Shown here: piece after piece, positions 52,092 to 61,344 of the stretch
Numbering within the stretch: the first letter of the stretch is position 1
How the letters are laid out: every line of letters starts with the position of its first letter
Assembly (NCBI GenBank): GCA_951813535.1
Contig: OX638345.1
Span: forward strand, 3,278,608 to 3,342,607
Direction of reading: 5' to 3'
DNA from: an uncultured Dehalococcoidia bacterium
GTDB taxonomy: Bacteria; Chloroflexota; Dehalococcoidia; Lucifugimonadales; UBA3495
DNA length: 64,000 nucleotides
The notes under the pieces: generated by a model
The model's input: only the letters and a program-made list of their open reading frames with translations
Told to the model about the DNA's origin: nothing
Databases searched by the model: none
Program-made: the position numbers and the translations under genes

Positions 52092-52106
52092 GCCTGGAGC
52101 TGCGCG

Positions 52107-53117
52107 CTACACCGGCATGTTGGCGCCCCGCCGCATCATCTCGACCGGGTAGTCGCCGTACACGTCCTCGTAGATCTCGTGGGGCTCGGGCAGCGGGCTG
52201 GCGTCGGCAAACGCCACCGCCTCTTCCATCAGTACCCGAGCTTCCTCGTCCATCTGATCCAGCTCTTCGGCGGTGATCGCGTTGCCCTGGGCGACCATAT
52301 GGTTGCGGAAGGTGAGCAACGGGTCGCGAGCTCGCCAGTGGTCCTCTTCTTCCTTGGTACGGTAGGTCAGCGGATTGTCGAAAACGGTGTGGCCGTAGTA
52401 ACGATAGGTGCGGGCCTCAAGCAGAGCAGGACCGTTACCGGCGCGGGCGCGGGACACGGCTTCGCCGGCTGCCTCGTACACGGCCAACACGTCCATGCCG
52501 TCAACGTGGAATCCGGGCATATCGTAGGACGCGGCCCGATCCGCGACGTTGGCGACGGAGAGGCCGTACTCCACCGGCGTGGATTCGGCGTAGCCGTTGT
52601 TCTCGCAACAGAAGATCACCGGGAGTTTCCAAACCGAGGCCAGGTTCATGCATTCGTGGAGTACGCCCTGGTTGGCGCCACCGTCACCGAAGAAGGCCAC
52701 GGCGACACGACCGAGCTTCCGAATCTTGGAGGTCAGCGCCGCTCCGACGGCCAGCGGGACGCTCCCGGCCACGATGCCGTTGGTTCCCAGCATGCCCTTG
52801 CTCATGTCGGCGATGTGCATGGAGCCACCCTTGCCCTTGTTGGGCCCGTGGCTGCGACCAAAGAGTTCGGCCATCATCAGCTTGGGGTCCACACCTTTGG
52901 CGATGCAGTGGCCGTGGCCACGATGGGTGCTGCCAATGTAGTCATCGTCGGACAGGTGGGCGCACACTCCGGTCGGGACAGCTTCCTGCCCGACGGAGGA
53001 GTGGACCGACGAGGACATGCCCCGTTGTCCGGTTTCGGGGACGCCACGTTCCTCGAAGTGGCGGATGGTGGTCATGGTTCGGTAAAGTTTCAGCAAGTTG
53101 TCGCGGTCGAGTTCCAT
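52107..53117 (-). CDS. pdhA: TPP-dependent dehydrogenase E1 component, alpha subunit
   Basis: 336 residues from the ATG at 53117 (AAGGAGCG upstream). The TPP motif is AFFGDGGANQG...CCENNGYA. EERGVPETGQRGM at the start and STHRGHGHCIAKGVD are typical of the alpha subunits of pyruvate or acetoin dehydrogenases. The beta subunit lies 700 bp away, beyond two intervening genes. No E2 or E3 genes are in the window. A promoter is at 53215-53242. Confidence 0.94.
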   Translation of the reverse strand: MELDRDNLLKLYRTMTTIRHFEERGVPETGQRGMSSSVHSSVGQEAVPTGVCAHLSDDDYIGSTHRGHGHCIAKGVDPKLMMAELFGRSHGPNKGKGGSMHIADMSKGMLGTNGIVAGSVPLAVGAALTSKIRKLGRVAVAFFGDGGANQGVLHECMNLASVWKLPVIFCCENNGYAESTPVEYGLSVANVADRAASYDMPGFHVDGMDVLAVYEAAGEAVSRARAGNGPALLEARTYRYYGHTVFDNPLTYRTKEEEDHWRARDPLLTFRNHMVAQGNAITAEELDQMDEEARVLMEEAVAFADASPLPEPHEIYEDVYGDYPVEMMRRGANMPV

Positions 53118-53177
53118 GGCAACACGCTCCTTATGACGCCGACGTTTTTCGAAGGACGGCTGACGCGCCGTGTAATA

Positions 53178-53204
53178 AAAGCCGACGGGTGCAGCGCCGG
53201 CTTT
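53178..53204 (-). promoter_or_regulatory. hairpin in pdhA leader
   Basis: AAAGCCG (53178-53184) pairs with CGGCTTT (53198-53204), 7 bp with a 13-base loop, in the untranslated leader between the promoter and pdhA. It might act in attenuation; no U-run follows directly. Confidence 0.35.
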
Positions 53205-53214
53205 GGGATGGCCC

Positions 53215-53242
53215 ATAGTAGCATGGGGCCGGGGAGTGTCAA
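53215..53242 (-). promoter_or_regulatory. sigma70-type promoter for pdhA operon
   Basis: Minus strand: TTGACA (53242-53237), 16 bases, TACTAT (53220-53215). It shares TTGACACTCC and ATGCTA with the citrate synthase promoter at 13131-13160. Confidence 0.7.
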
Positions 53243-53329
53243 CAAGGATCGTCCGCGCACGTTCTTGCGTTCAACGGACCTCTCGCGGGAACTCCCGGTG
53301 GTGAAAACGGAGACCCGTATGAAAACGGA

Positions 53330-54178
53330 TCATCCAACGCGCAGCACGATCTCCGTGCCACTCGCGGCACCCAGGGCTGCTGAGGCATTGCCGTCCACGA
53401 TCACCACCTCCAACCGCCCATGGCTGCCTAACAGCGCCTTCAGGCCGCCTCCAGGCGGGTCGTGGAAAGTCCGCGACAATCCGGATACGTCTCGCCCGGC
53501 GATGCTGACCACCGCATCGGATTCCCTGCCCCACACGCTCATGTCGGCCAATATGTCGGCGGTGATATCGCTGACCAGGTTTCCGAAAGCGTCGGCGAAG
53601 ATGATCTGTCCTCGGACGGCGTTGCCCTCGGGTCGCGGGGCGGTCAACGGCAGCGCGGTGATGGCCGCGGTCGGATCACCGAGAACGTCGGGGGTCACGC
53701 CGGCAGACAGGTGGGCCGCCGTCGGAGCGAAAACGTCGCGGCCGTGAAAGGTGGCGCTGACGGGATGCCGCCAGTACGCGGGGTTGGTCAATCTCCAAGC
53801 GCGGCAACCATCTGGTACCAGCGCCATTCCAGAGGTGTCGGTTACGCCGAAATTGGGATGATATCGCCGGCACACCAGCGTAAGCAGACCGTTGTCCGGC
53901 GCGACGAAGCGGTGGTCGGGGGTCTCCAAGAGAATAGCAGGACGGTCGGTGCCGACGCCCGGGTCGACCACGGCTACAAATATGCTGCCCTCGGGGAAGT
54001 AAGTATGGGAGTCCGCCAGCGCTACGGCGCCATGCCGGACATCCTGCGGGCCAATGCCGTGGGTAAGATCGATGACTGAAGCGTACGGATTGATCGAAAA
54101 AATGACCCCGCGCATCATGCCCACATAGGCATCGGCGAGGCCAAAGTCAGTGGCGAGCACTATGGGCGGAGCGGACAC
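53330..54178 (-). CDS. SAM hydrolase/chlorinase-like (DUF62)
   Basis: 282 residues from a GTG. The family motifs are present: ATDFGLADAYVGMMRG at the start, VDPGVGTDRPAI, APDNGLLT, TFHGRDVFAPTAAHLS, and FGN for the adenosine site (ADAFGNLVSDI). Family members split S-adenosylmethionine with water (SAM hydroxide adenosyltransferase); halide-using members are rare. It is encoded just after secG on the same strand (28 bp), though a functional link is not obvious. Confidence 0.93.
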   Translation of the reverse strand: MSAPPIVLATDFGLADAYVGMMRGVIFSINPYASVIDLTHGIGPQDVRHGAVALADSHTYFPEGSIFVAVVDPGVGTDRPAILLETPDHRFVAPDNGLLTLVCRRYHPNFGVTDTSGMALVPDGCRAWRLTNPAYWRHPVSATFHGRDVFAPTAAHLSAGVTPDVLGDPTAAITALPLTAPRPEGNAVRGQIIFADAFGNLVSDITADILADMSVWGRESDAVVSIAGRDVSGLSRTFHDPPGGGLKALLGSHGRLEVVIVDGNASAALGAASGTEIVLRVG

Positions 54179-54206
54179 TCAGACCCATCCCAAATTGGAG
54201 TTGGCG

Positions 54207-54425
54207 TCAGGGTCCGGTGAAGCGCGCGCTGAGAACCGATACCAGCAGAAATACCACGATCAGGGCGACGGTCAGCTGGAACATGGTGCGCTCCAGACCC
54301 CGTCGTGTCCGTACCGTGTTCTGGGCGCTGCCAAACATGCCGGTACCGGCTTCCCGGACCTGGGACAGGATGATCAGGACCAGCACAATTGACGTGACGA
54401 TCTGGGCGATGTTGAGCAGGCTCAT
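54207..54425 (-). CDS. secG: protein translocase subunit SecG
   Basis: 72 residues with two membrane helices (IVTSIVLVLIILSQV and LTVALIVVFLLVSVL) and the characteristic loop GTGMFGSAQNTVRTRRGLERTM, which matches SecG (GGGLFG-type). CGGAGAA is 6 bases before the ATG. It is a normal housekeeping gene placed between gatB and the SAM hydrolase gene. Confidence 0.95.
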   Translation of the reverse strand: MSLLNIAQIVTSIVLVLIILSQVREAGTGMFGSAQNTVRTRRGLERTMFQLTVALIVVFLLVSVLSARFTGP

Positions 54426-54454
54426 GTCGATTCTCCGGCCAACATTGTATCACG

Positions 54455-55936
54455 CTACTGCCGTTGAGCCTCCAGTCCGGCCTGGACCAGTCGCAGAGCC
54501 AGTTCCGGTTGCGCCTGACCCTTGGTGAGACGCATGACCTGTCCCATCAGGAAGCGCGCGGCGGTTTCCTTTCCGCTCAGGTAGTCGGCGACGGCTTTCG
54601 GGTTGGCGGCGATCGCCTCGGCCACGGCGGCTTCGATCGCGCCGGTATCACTGATTTGAGCCAAGCCCTGTTCCCGTACGATGTCCGCCGCCGGGGCGCG
54701 GGTGGCGTACATTTGCTCGAGCACCGTTTTGGCCAGGGAGGTGGACAGAGTGCCGTCGGCGATCAGGCCCAGCAGCTCGGACAATCTTCCGGGAGTGACC
54801 GAGGCGGCGGCGAAATCGCGGTGGTCCTGGTTCAGCAGGTAGGAGAGGTCGCCAAGCATCCAGTTGGCGATTTCCTTGGCGGCCGCCGGCCGGCTCACCT
54901 TGGTGTTGCTCAGCGCCACCGTTTCTTCGAAGTAATCGGCCGTGGCTCGGGAGCCGGTCAACTGGTCAGCGTCGTAGTCGGAAAGTTCGTACTCGTCCTG
55001 GAACCGGGCTTTGCGCTGGGGGGCCAATTCGGGCAGAGCCGACTGCAACCGGTCCACCCATTCTGAGCCGATGTTCAGTGGCGGCAGGTCAGGCTCAGGG
55101 AAATAACGATAGTCGTGGGCATATTCCTTGCTGCGCTGGGACACGGTTACGCCCCGCTCCTCCACCCAGCCGCGGGTTTCCTGCACCACGGTTCCGCCGT
55201 CCTCTACCACGTGCCGCTGCCGCTCTACCTCGTATTCGAGGGCGTGATAGACCGAACGGAAGCTGTTCATGTTCTTGACTTCGGTGCGGGTGCCGAAGGT
55301 GTCGCTCCCGGCGGGACGGATGCTCACGTTGGCGTCGCACCGGAAGTTTCCGTCCTGCATGTTCGCGGTGGACACGCCGAGGTACTGGACCATGGAATGC
55401 AGGGAAGTCAGATATTGGTGGGCTTCTTCGGGAGAACGCAGGTCGGGCTTGCTGACAATTTCCATGAGCGGCACGCCGGAACGGTTCACATCTACCAGCG
55501 AATAGCCCTCCGCGTCTTCCGGGAAGTGCTGCATCTTGGCGACGTCTTCTTCCAGGTGTACCCGCTCGACGCCGATGGGTCGCCGGCCGTGTTCCAGGTT
55601 GGGGTCGCCGTCGATCTCCAGATGACCGTCCAGGGCCAGTGGCAGGTCGTACTGGGAAATCTGGTACCCCTTCATCAGGTCCGGGTAAGGGTAGTTCTTC
55701 CGGTCAAACTTGGTGAACTGCGGAATCCGGCAATGAAGCGCCAGCCCGGTCATTACGGTGTATTCCACCGCCCGGCGATTGATGACGGGCAAAGCCCCGG
55801 GCAAACCCAGGCAGACCGGGCAGGTGCGGGTGTTGGGTTCTGCGGCCTGGTAATCGGCTGGACACCCACAGAACATTTTGCTGCGCGTGTCCAGCTGAAC
55901 GTGTACCTCGAGGCCGATGACGGTTTCGTATTCCAC
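54455..55936 (-). CDS. gatB: Asp-tRNA(Asn)/Glu-tRNA(Gln) amidotransferase subunit B
   Basis: 493 residues from the GTG at 55936 (VEYETVIGLEVHVQL). The catalytic cradle has SKMFCGCPADY, TCPVCLGLPGALPVIN, and DRKNYPYPDLMKGYQISQYD; the tail is the YqeY-like tRNA-binding domain. It converts misacylated Glu-tRNA(Gln) or Asp-tRNA(Asn) in complex with GatA and GatC, which are not adjacent. The frame opens further upstream, but that text is not family-like. Confidence 0.95.
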   Translation of the reverse strand: MEYETVIGLEVHVQLDTRSKMFCGCPADYQAAEPNTRTCPVCLGLPGALPVINRRAVEYTVMTGLALHCRIPQFTKFDRKNYPYPDLMKGYQISQYDLPLALDGHLEIDGDPNLEHGRRPIGVERVHLEEDVAKMQHFPEDAEGYSLVDVNRSGVPLMEIVSKPDLRSPEEAHQYLTSLHSMVQYLGVSTANMQDGNFRCDANVSIRPAGSDTFGTRTEVKNMNSFRSVYHALEYEVERQRHVVEDGGTVVQETRGWVEERGVTVSQRSKEYAHDYRYFPEPDLPPLNIGSEWVDRLQSALPELAPQRKARFQDEYELSDYDADQLTGSRATADYFEETVALSNTKVSRPAAAKEIANWMLGDLSYLLNQDHRDFAAASVTPGRLSELLGLIADGTLSTSLAKTVLEQMYATRAPAADIVREQGLAQISDTGAIEAAVAEAIAANPKAVADYLSGKETAARFLMGQVMRLTKGQAQPELALRLVQAGLEAQRQ

Positions 55937-55992
55937 TGCTATCCGCTCTCTAACAATTAGCTGGCATCGGTCGCTCACTCGCAGGTCTGCGT

Positions 55993-56712
55993 CTAATCGG
56001 AGCGGGTCTCGAAGCGGCCAATGAATTCACGCTCCTTGGCCTCGACGTGGCGCGGAAGGCGCGCCAACGCCAAACGCTCGGGTAATACTATACCGCCAGA
56101 GAAGATCAATTTCATGGCGTCTTCCACGCTGAGGTCGGTTTCGAAGAGATCGTCTTCATTGACGAAGGCCATATTACCGGAAGTTGGATTTGGTACGGTG
56201 GGTATGTAAACAATAGCCATGGAATGGCCTCCGGTCTGGGAGTAAGCTCGCCCGGTCACGAAGCCGACGGCCACCATCCCTTCCCGCGGCCACTCGAGAA
56301 AAACCACCCGGCTGAAGTTATAGTCCGATGCAAGCAGAGTTGTAGCTTGCTCCGTGACTCCGAATATAGTCTTAACCACCGGCACCTTACGCAGGACGAA
56401 CCCCATGCTTCCCATGATCCGTCTACCGACGGTCAGAGAAACAAAAAGACCTATGATGTAAAAGATGAGGACAATTCCGATCAACCCGATCCCGGGGAAG
56501 TCCCAGGGCTGATCTTTTACGAAAGGCATGGGTCTGATGAAATTATCAGTATGGCCAATGATGAACGCCAGCACAAACACGGTGACCAAGATAGGTACCA
56601 GTTGCATCAGGCCGGCAAGAACCTTGCCTTGAAAGTGACCTTCAATGCGTTGCCCCACGGTCGGTTTCTCTCGCTCTACCCGACCCAGCGGCGGTTGCTC
56701 GGCAGAACCCAT
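55993..56712 (-). CDS. DUF502 family membrane protein
   Basis: 239 residues from the ATG at 56712, with AGGAGG 5 bases before it. Two membrane helices (LMQLVPILVTVFVLAFIIG and IGLIGIVLIFYIIGLFVSLTVG) come before the family-typical GVTEQATTLLAS...VVFLEWPREGMVAVGFVTG and YIPTVPNPTSGNMAFV. Members occur in membranes of bacteria and plants; the role is unknown. It lies between gatB and menG on the same strand. Confidence 0.92.
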   Translation of the reverse strand: MGSAEQPPLGRVEREKPTVGQRIEGHFQGKVLAGLMQLVPILVTVFVLAFIIGHTDNFIRPMPFVKDQPWDFPGIGLIGIVLIFYIIGLFVSLTVGRRIMGSMGFVLRKVPVVKTIFGVTEQATTLLASDYNFSRVVFLEWPREGMVAVGFVTGRAYSQTGGHSMAIVYIPTVPNPTSGNMAFVNEDDLFETDLSVEDAMKLIFSGGIVLPERLALARLPRHVEAKEREFIGRFETRSD

Positions 56713-56846
56713 AGCCGCCTCCTGTATGCCTGGCACGTCGTTCGACGGCCTCGAACGGCAACTACAATGCAAGTATGATGGAATAGCGGTGGTATTTCAA
56801 TGAAACCGGTAGGCGCAATGCGGCAGTTTGGTTCGAACCGGGCGCC

Positions 56847-57569
56847 TCATGCGGCTCGATCACCGAAGTGCAAGGCCACGCCTCCGAACCCCAATCGGCG
56901 GTACCCGACATCGATGAGACCGGCCTGACGGAATACGTCGGCCAGCCCGTCCGCGGTAAGGAAGTAGTCGACGCTGTCGGGAAGATAGGTATAAGCGGTT
57001 CGCTCGCCGGCGACGAGTTGCCCCATCAGGGGAACCACGCGATGGAAATAGAAACGGCCCATGCTGGATGCAATCCCGGGGGGCATGGGCGTCAGCTCAA
57101 GGGTGGTTACCCGGCCACCCGGCGCGACGACCCTGGCCATTTCCCGGATCGCGGACGGCACGTCGGGCATGTTGCGCAGACTGAATCCGGCCGTGGCGCC
57201 AACAAAGGAATCGTCGGGAAAGGGCAATCGCAGGGCGTCACCCTGCACGAAGTGCACGGTCTGCGCGTAGTTTGAGCCGGCGGCGCGACGGCGGTTCGCG
57301 ATCGATAACATTTCAGGCAACAGGTCCACGCCGACGACTTCCGTGACGTTCGAGCAATCGGCCAGGGCGAAAGCCAGGTCGCCGGTGCCGGTGGCCACGT
57401 CCAAAGCCGGTCCGACGGCGTTCCTCCCGGTGAGGTCAGCCGTCACGCGTTTCCAGCGGTGATGCATGCCTCCCGTCATGAGAGAATTCATGAGGTCGTA
57501 TCGAGGCGAGATGCGTGCGAACATCTCCGCCACGTATCGCCGCTTGTCGTCGCCGCTCAGGTGGGCCAT
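56847..57569 (-). CDS. menG: demethylmenaquinone methyltransferase
   Basis: 240 residues. UbiE/MenG landmarks: VAEMFARISPRYDLMNSLMTGG at the start, the SAM motif LDVATGTGDLAFAL, and SLRNMPDVPSAIREMARVVAPGG. It methylates demethylmenaquinone in the last step of menaquinone synthesis. It begins 3 bp after the stop of the RibD-like gene and shares an operon with ubiX, ubiA and ubiD. Confidence 0.95.
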   Translation of the reverse strand: MAHLSGDDKRRYVAEMFARISPRYDLMNSLMTGGMHHRWKRVTADLTGRNAVGPALDVATGTGDLAFALADCSNVTEVVGVDLLPEMLSIANRRRAAGSNYAQTVHFVQGDALRLPFPDDSFVGATAGFSLRNMPDVPSAIREMARVVAPGGRVTTLELTPMPPGIASSMGRFYFHRVVPLMGQLVAGERTAYTYLPDSVDYFLTADGLADVFRQAGLIDVGYRRLGFGGVALHFGDRAA

Positions 57570-57572
57570 GCC

Positions 57573-58100
57573 CTAGCGCTTTTTGGATGGGTAGTAGCGG
57601 AGCCGTACCACGCCGTCAGCGTGAGATTGCACCGACTCCAGCTCCAGGACAGTTGGCGAATCTGCCCCGCCGAACAGCGGCACCCCCTCTCCCAGGATAG
57701 TCGGTATCACAAAGACCCAGAATTCGTCGATCAGTCCGGCCCGGAGGAACTGGTCGGCAAGGTTCGCGCCACCCACCAACCACACGGTTCCAGAGTACCC
57801 GTCCGCAACGTCATTCACGAAATCTGCGGGATTGGACTGCACGAACCGGATATCGGATAGACCGCTGGACGGCGGGGAATGGGTGAACACATAAGCCGGC
57901 TTGCCCAGGTAGGGCCATTCACCGAAACTCAGCGCCTGATCGTAGGTGCGCCGGCCCATGACCATGGCTTCGACCCCCCCATAAAACTCAGCGTAGCCAT
58001 AGTCGTCGGGTTCGCCGGCGGGCAACCAGTCCACGCCGCCGGTGGCGTCAGCGATGAAGCCATCCAGGCTGGCGGCGACGTAATAGACGATTCTTGCCAT
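57573..58100 (-). CDS. dihydrofolate reductase-like/RibD C-terminal family
   Basis: 175 residues of the DHFR-like fold: RIVYYVAASLDGFIA at the start, VMGRRTYDQAL, VWLVGGANLADQFLRAGLIDEFWVFVIPTILGEGVPLF at the end. Members reduce pterin- or flavin-precursor-like substrates with NADPH. It stands between ubiX and menG in the menaquinone operon, an odd place. It may have a house-cleaning or unknown role there. Confidence 0.92.
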   Translation of the reverse strand: MARIVYYVAASLDGFIADATGGVDWLPAGEPDDYGYAEFYGGVEAMVMGRRTYDQALSFGEWPYLGKPAYVFTHSPPSSGLSDIRFVQSNPADFVNDVADGYSGTVWLVGGANLADQFLRAGLIDEFWVFVIPTILGEGVPLFGGADSPTVLELESVQSHADGVVRLRYYPSKKR

Positions 58101-58115
58101 GGCTGGTCGCTGCCG

Positions 58116-58718
58116 CTATCGCTCGCGATCGTGGTACTGCATGTCGTCCGGCAGGCCTTCGGTGACGCCGGAGGCGACCAGCGCGCGCTGGACGACGAAC
58201 CGAACCACGCCGTGGATGTCCAACGGCTTCAGGTAAAAGGGAGGCTCCGGGGGCAGGATAGTGGCTCCCAACCGCGACAGTGTCAGGAGATTTTCCAGAT
58301 GGATGGCGTGCAGCGGAGTTTCCCTTGGTATTAAGGTGAGCCGGCGGTTCTCCTTGATCGTGACATCAGCGGCGCGCAGGAGGAGGTTGGGCGTCAGGCC
58401 GTGGGCCAGAGACGCTACGGCGTTCATGCTGGCGGGAGCGATGATCATGCCCGCCGTGGGAAAGGTTCCGCTGGCAATGGGGGCGAACAGGTCTGTGATG
58501 GCGTAGGTGCTGAAGCCGGGATGCTCGGTCCACCGCGCTACGGCCGTATTGTAGGATTCGTCGAGTTCTTCCTGCCATACCATCCGCGCGGCGTTGGAAG
58601 CCACGACCACCACCGGCGTTTCCCGTTCCAACAGCGCGTCGATAAGCTCGCGGGCGATTATCGACCCGCTGGCTCCCGTAAGCCCGACGATCAGCGGGCG
58701 AGATGAATGGGACGTCAT
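58116..58718 (-). CDS. ubiX: UbiX family flavin prenyltransferase
   Basis: 200 residues from the ATG at 58718. The Rossmann-like FMN region shows VGLTGASGSIIARELIDAL, GTFPTAGMIIAPASMNAVASLAHG, and NLLLRAADVTIKENRRLTLIPRETPLHAIHLENLLTL. It prenylates FMN to make the cofactor of the UbiD enzyme encoded at 59814. The frame is open 73 codons upstream, but that part overlaps the ubiA end and is not family-like. Confidence 0.95.
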   Translation of the reverse strand: MTSHSSRPLIVGLTGASGSIIARELIDALLERETPVVVVASNAARMVWQEELDESYNTAVARWTEHPGFSTYAITDLFAPIASGTFPTAGMIIAPASMNAVASLAHGLTPNLLLRAADVTIKENRRLTLIPRETPLHAIHLENLLTLSRLGATILPPEPPFYLKPLDIHGVVRFVVQRALVASGVTEGLPDDMQYHDRER

Positions 58719-58797
58719 GTCAGCGTCCGCGCGCGACGGGTTGGGGCGGGGAACCGCTTGTCGTCGACCCGATGGGGCACCATGGTAACGTCGCGGT

Positions 58798-59724
58798 TTA
58801 CCACGGGAAAAAGCCGCTAAACGGCAGGGCCACGGCGAGGATCGTGAAGGCCAACAGCTGGCTCGAAATGTACTTGTTGAACGCGAACGCCTTGCCGACC
58901 ATGGCCGGCTCGCCGGACTTGACCATGTTGTTTTCATACACCAGCAATACGACTGCGATTGCCCAGCCGATGAAATAAAAGACGTTCAAGCCCATCCAGA
59001 TGCCCAGCGCCAGAAGCGCGGCCGCGGCCAGGCTGTGCAATACCCGGGTGGTACGTATGGCATTGCGAACGCCGAAGCGAGCCGCGATGGAATTGATCCG
59101 GTTGGCTCGATCGAAATCGAAGTCCATGCTGCCGTAGATCGTTTCGAACCCGCCGGCCCACATCATCACCGCAAAGGTCAGCAGCACCGGCTGCCAGGCA
59201 AGTTGGCCGGTTACCCCGATCCAGGCGCCTGAAGGAGCGATGGACAGGGCCAGACCCAGCATCAAACTGCACAGCCACGTGAAGTACTTGGCGAAGGAAT
59301 AGAACACGACGTAGGCTGCCGCCACCGGCGCCAGCATCAGAGCCAGGGGGTTGAGTTGCCAGGCAGCTATGAAGAATATGCCGGCGCCGCCAGCCGCCAT
59401 GCCGCCGACTTCCAGGGGTTTCAGGATGCCAGCCGGCAAATGCCGACCTGCCGTGCGTGGATTGCGAGCGTCCTCCCGGGCGTTGATGATGCGGTTGGCG
59501 GACATCCCGAGGGTCCGCACTCCCAGGAACGCCAGCGTGATCCAGATGAAGGCGTGCCAGCCCGGCCACCCGCTGCCACCCGAAAAATGCGACCCCAACA
59601 CCATCCCGATGTAACCGAACGGCATGGCGAATAACGATTCCGAGATGTTAATCGCGTTCAGGTAGTGGGGAACTTTGCCCGCCGCTACGCGTAGAGGTCC
59701 GGAATGTGCAGGGACATCATGCAT
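58798..59724 (-). CDS. UbiA family prenyltransferase (MqnP-like)
   Basis: 308 residues from the ATG at 59724, with 8-9 membrane helices. The two Asp-rich sites are NRIINAREDARNPRT and YGSMDFDFDRAN. It should attach a polyprenyl chain to an aromatic acid, as MqnP or UbiA does. With UbiD and UbiX neighbours, a menaquinone (futalosine-type) role is more likely than ubiquinone. MpfGYIGM near residue 40 is common to the UbiA group. Confidence 0.93.
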   Translation of the reverse strand: MHDVPAHSGPLRVAAGKVPHYLNAINISESLFAMPFGYIGMVLGSHFSGGSGWPGWHAFIWITLAFLGVRTLGMSANRIINAREDARNPRTAGRHLPAGILKPLEVGGMAAGGAGIFFIAAWQLNPLALMLAPVAAAYVVFYSFAKYFTWLCSLMLGLALSIAPSGAWIGVTGQLAWQPVLLTFAVMMWAGGFETIYGSMDFDFDRANRINSIAARFGVRNAIRTTRVLHSLAAAALLALGIWMGLNVFYFIGWAIAVVLLVYENNMVKSGEPAMVGKAFAFNKYISSQLLAFTILAVALPFSGFFPW

Positions 59725-59813
59725 ACGCGACCATGGTAGCACACGGCCCTTTGCGGCACGCGCGACGACCGGGGAAGGGAGCGGACGCTAGCCAGAACCG
59801 TCAGTCGCGAAGG

Positions 59814-61292
59814 TCACGAGCCGGACCGGTCTACGGGAATGATGTCGTCCAGTCCCAACTCAGTCCATCTTTCTGAGACCCGGTCCTGGATCTCCGGGGT
59901 CATTTCGATGTCCGGCGGCCATTCCCGGTGATAGCCTTCCTGGGGCCCCTTCCGGGTAGCGTCGATCCCGACCTTGCTGCCAAAGCGCGGGGTTGGAGAT
60001 GCCACGTCCAGATCGTCTATGGGACCGTCGACCAGGACCAGATCAGTGGCAGGGTTGATGTTGTTGGCGACGCGCCATGCCACTTCGGAAGGGTTCTGAA
60101 CATCCACGAAATCGTCCACGACCACAATCACCTTGGTGAGGCTGAGCAGTCCCAGGCCCCACAGGCCGTACATCACCTTTCGGGCGTGTCCGGGGTACTC
60201 CTTCTTCATCGATACCAGGACCAGGTTATGGAAAATGCCTTCGGCAGGCATGTTGATATCGACCACTTCCGGAAGGATGAGGCGTATCAGCGGGAGGAAA
60301 ACGCGCTCGGTGACCTTGCCCATCCAGTAGTCCTCGGTGGGAGGCCGCCCCACGAACGTGGTGGGGTAAATAGGATTGTGGCGGCGCGTGATCGTGGTCA
60401 CGTGAAACACCGGGTAGGGCTCGGCAAGTGAGTAATATCCGGTGTGATCCCCGAAGGGGCCTTCCGTCCTTTCTTCGCCGGGAACGACGTACCCTTCGAG
60501 GACGATCTCGGCGTGGGCTGGCACCTTGAGATCGACCGACACGGCCGGGGCCAACTCAACACCCTCGTCGCGAATGAAGCCAGCAAGCACCATCTCGTCG
60601 ATATCCGGCGGCAGGGGCGCTGACCCGGTCCATATCGAGGCCGGGTCGCCGCCGAGGGCGACCGCCACTTCAAGTTTTTCTCCGCTGGCCCGGTAATGGC
60701 GCGCACCGACCTTGTGGGTCTGCCAGTGCATCCCGGTGGTGTTGCGGTCGAATACCTGCATCCGATAGATGCCGTAATTCTGCGTGCCGGTATCCGGGTC
60801 CCTGGTAATCACCAGCGGCAAGGTGATGTACGGGCCGGCGTCCTGCGGCCAACATTTGATAATCGGCAAGCTGTACAGGTCGACGTCTTCCCCGGTTAAA
60901 ACAACTTGCTGACACGGGGGATTGCTGATTGTCCTGGGCTGGAACGCGCCGAGGTGGACCAAACGTCCCAAGGTGCGCAGCTTGTTCAGCACGCCCTGGG
61001 GGGGACCGCCCTGGACCATATCGATCATTGCCTCGAGGCGGGCGGCCAGACTTTCGGCGTCGTCGACCTCCAGCGCCCAGTTCATGCGCCGATGTGAGCA
61101 GAACAGATTCATGGCCACAGACGTTTCGTGGCCAATCACATTTTCAAACAGGATTGCCGGCCCATCGGCACGGAGTAGCCGATGGGCTATTTCGGTCATC
61201 TCCAGCTCCGGGTCTACAGGAGCGGAGACGCGCCTGAGATCGCCTTTGCTTTCGAGAAAGGCGATGAACTCGCGAAGGTCCCGATATGGCAT
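59814..61292 (-). CDS. ubiD: UbiD family decarboxylase
   Basis: 492 residues. The prenyl-FMN site and E-R-E motif appear as FGDHTGYYS (EGPFGDHTG), RMQVFDRNTTGMHWQTHKVGARHYR, and the DxPGH-like VSMKKEYPGHARKVMYG. It decarboxylates an aromatic acid such as 6-amino-6-deoxyfutalosine pathway intermediates or 4-hydroxy-3-polyprenylbenzoate, using the cofactor made by UbiX. It is the first gene of the ubiD-ubiA-ubiX-menG set. Confidence 0.94.
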   Translation of the reverse strand: MPYRDLREFIAFLESKGDLRRVSAPVDPELEMTEIAHRLLRADGPAILFENVIGHETSVAMNLFCSHRRMNWALEVDDAESLAARLEAMIDMVQGGPPQGVLNKLRTLGRLVHLGAFQPRTISNPPCQQVVLTGEDVDLYSLPIIKCWPQDAGPYITLPLVITRDPDTGTQNYGIYRMQVFDRNTTGMHWQTHKVGARHYRASGEKLEVAVALGGDPASIWTGSAPLPPDIDEMVLAGFIRDEGVELAPAVSVDLKVPAHAEIVLEGYVVPGEERTEGPFGDHTGYYSLAEPYPVFHVTTITRRHNPIYPTTFVGRPPTEDYWMGKVTERVFLPLIRLILPEVVDINMPAEGIFHNLVLVSMKKEYPGHARKVMYGLWGLGLLSLTKVIVVVDDFVDVQNPSEVAWRVANNINPATDLVLVDGPIDDLDVASPTPRFGSKVGIDATRKGPQEGYHREWPPDIEMTPEIQDRVSERWTELGLDDIIPVDRSGS

Positions 61293-61344
61293 ACGATCGC
61301 GGTGGCCTCAAGTCCGATGAGAGACTGAGGCCTGGACGCCGGCC

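Noticed and set aside
51804-53747. 647-residue forward frame
   Set aside because: Antisense to pdhA and the SAM hydrolase gene, which carry complete motifs.
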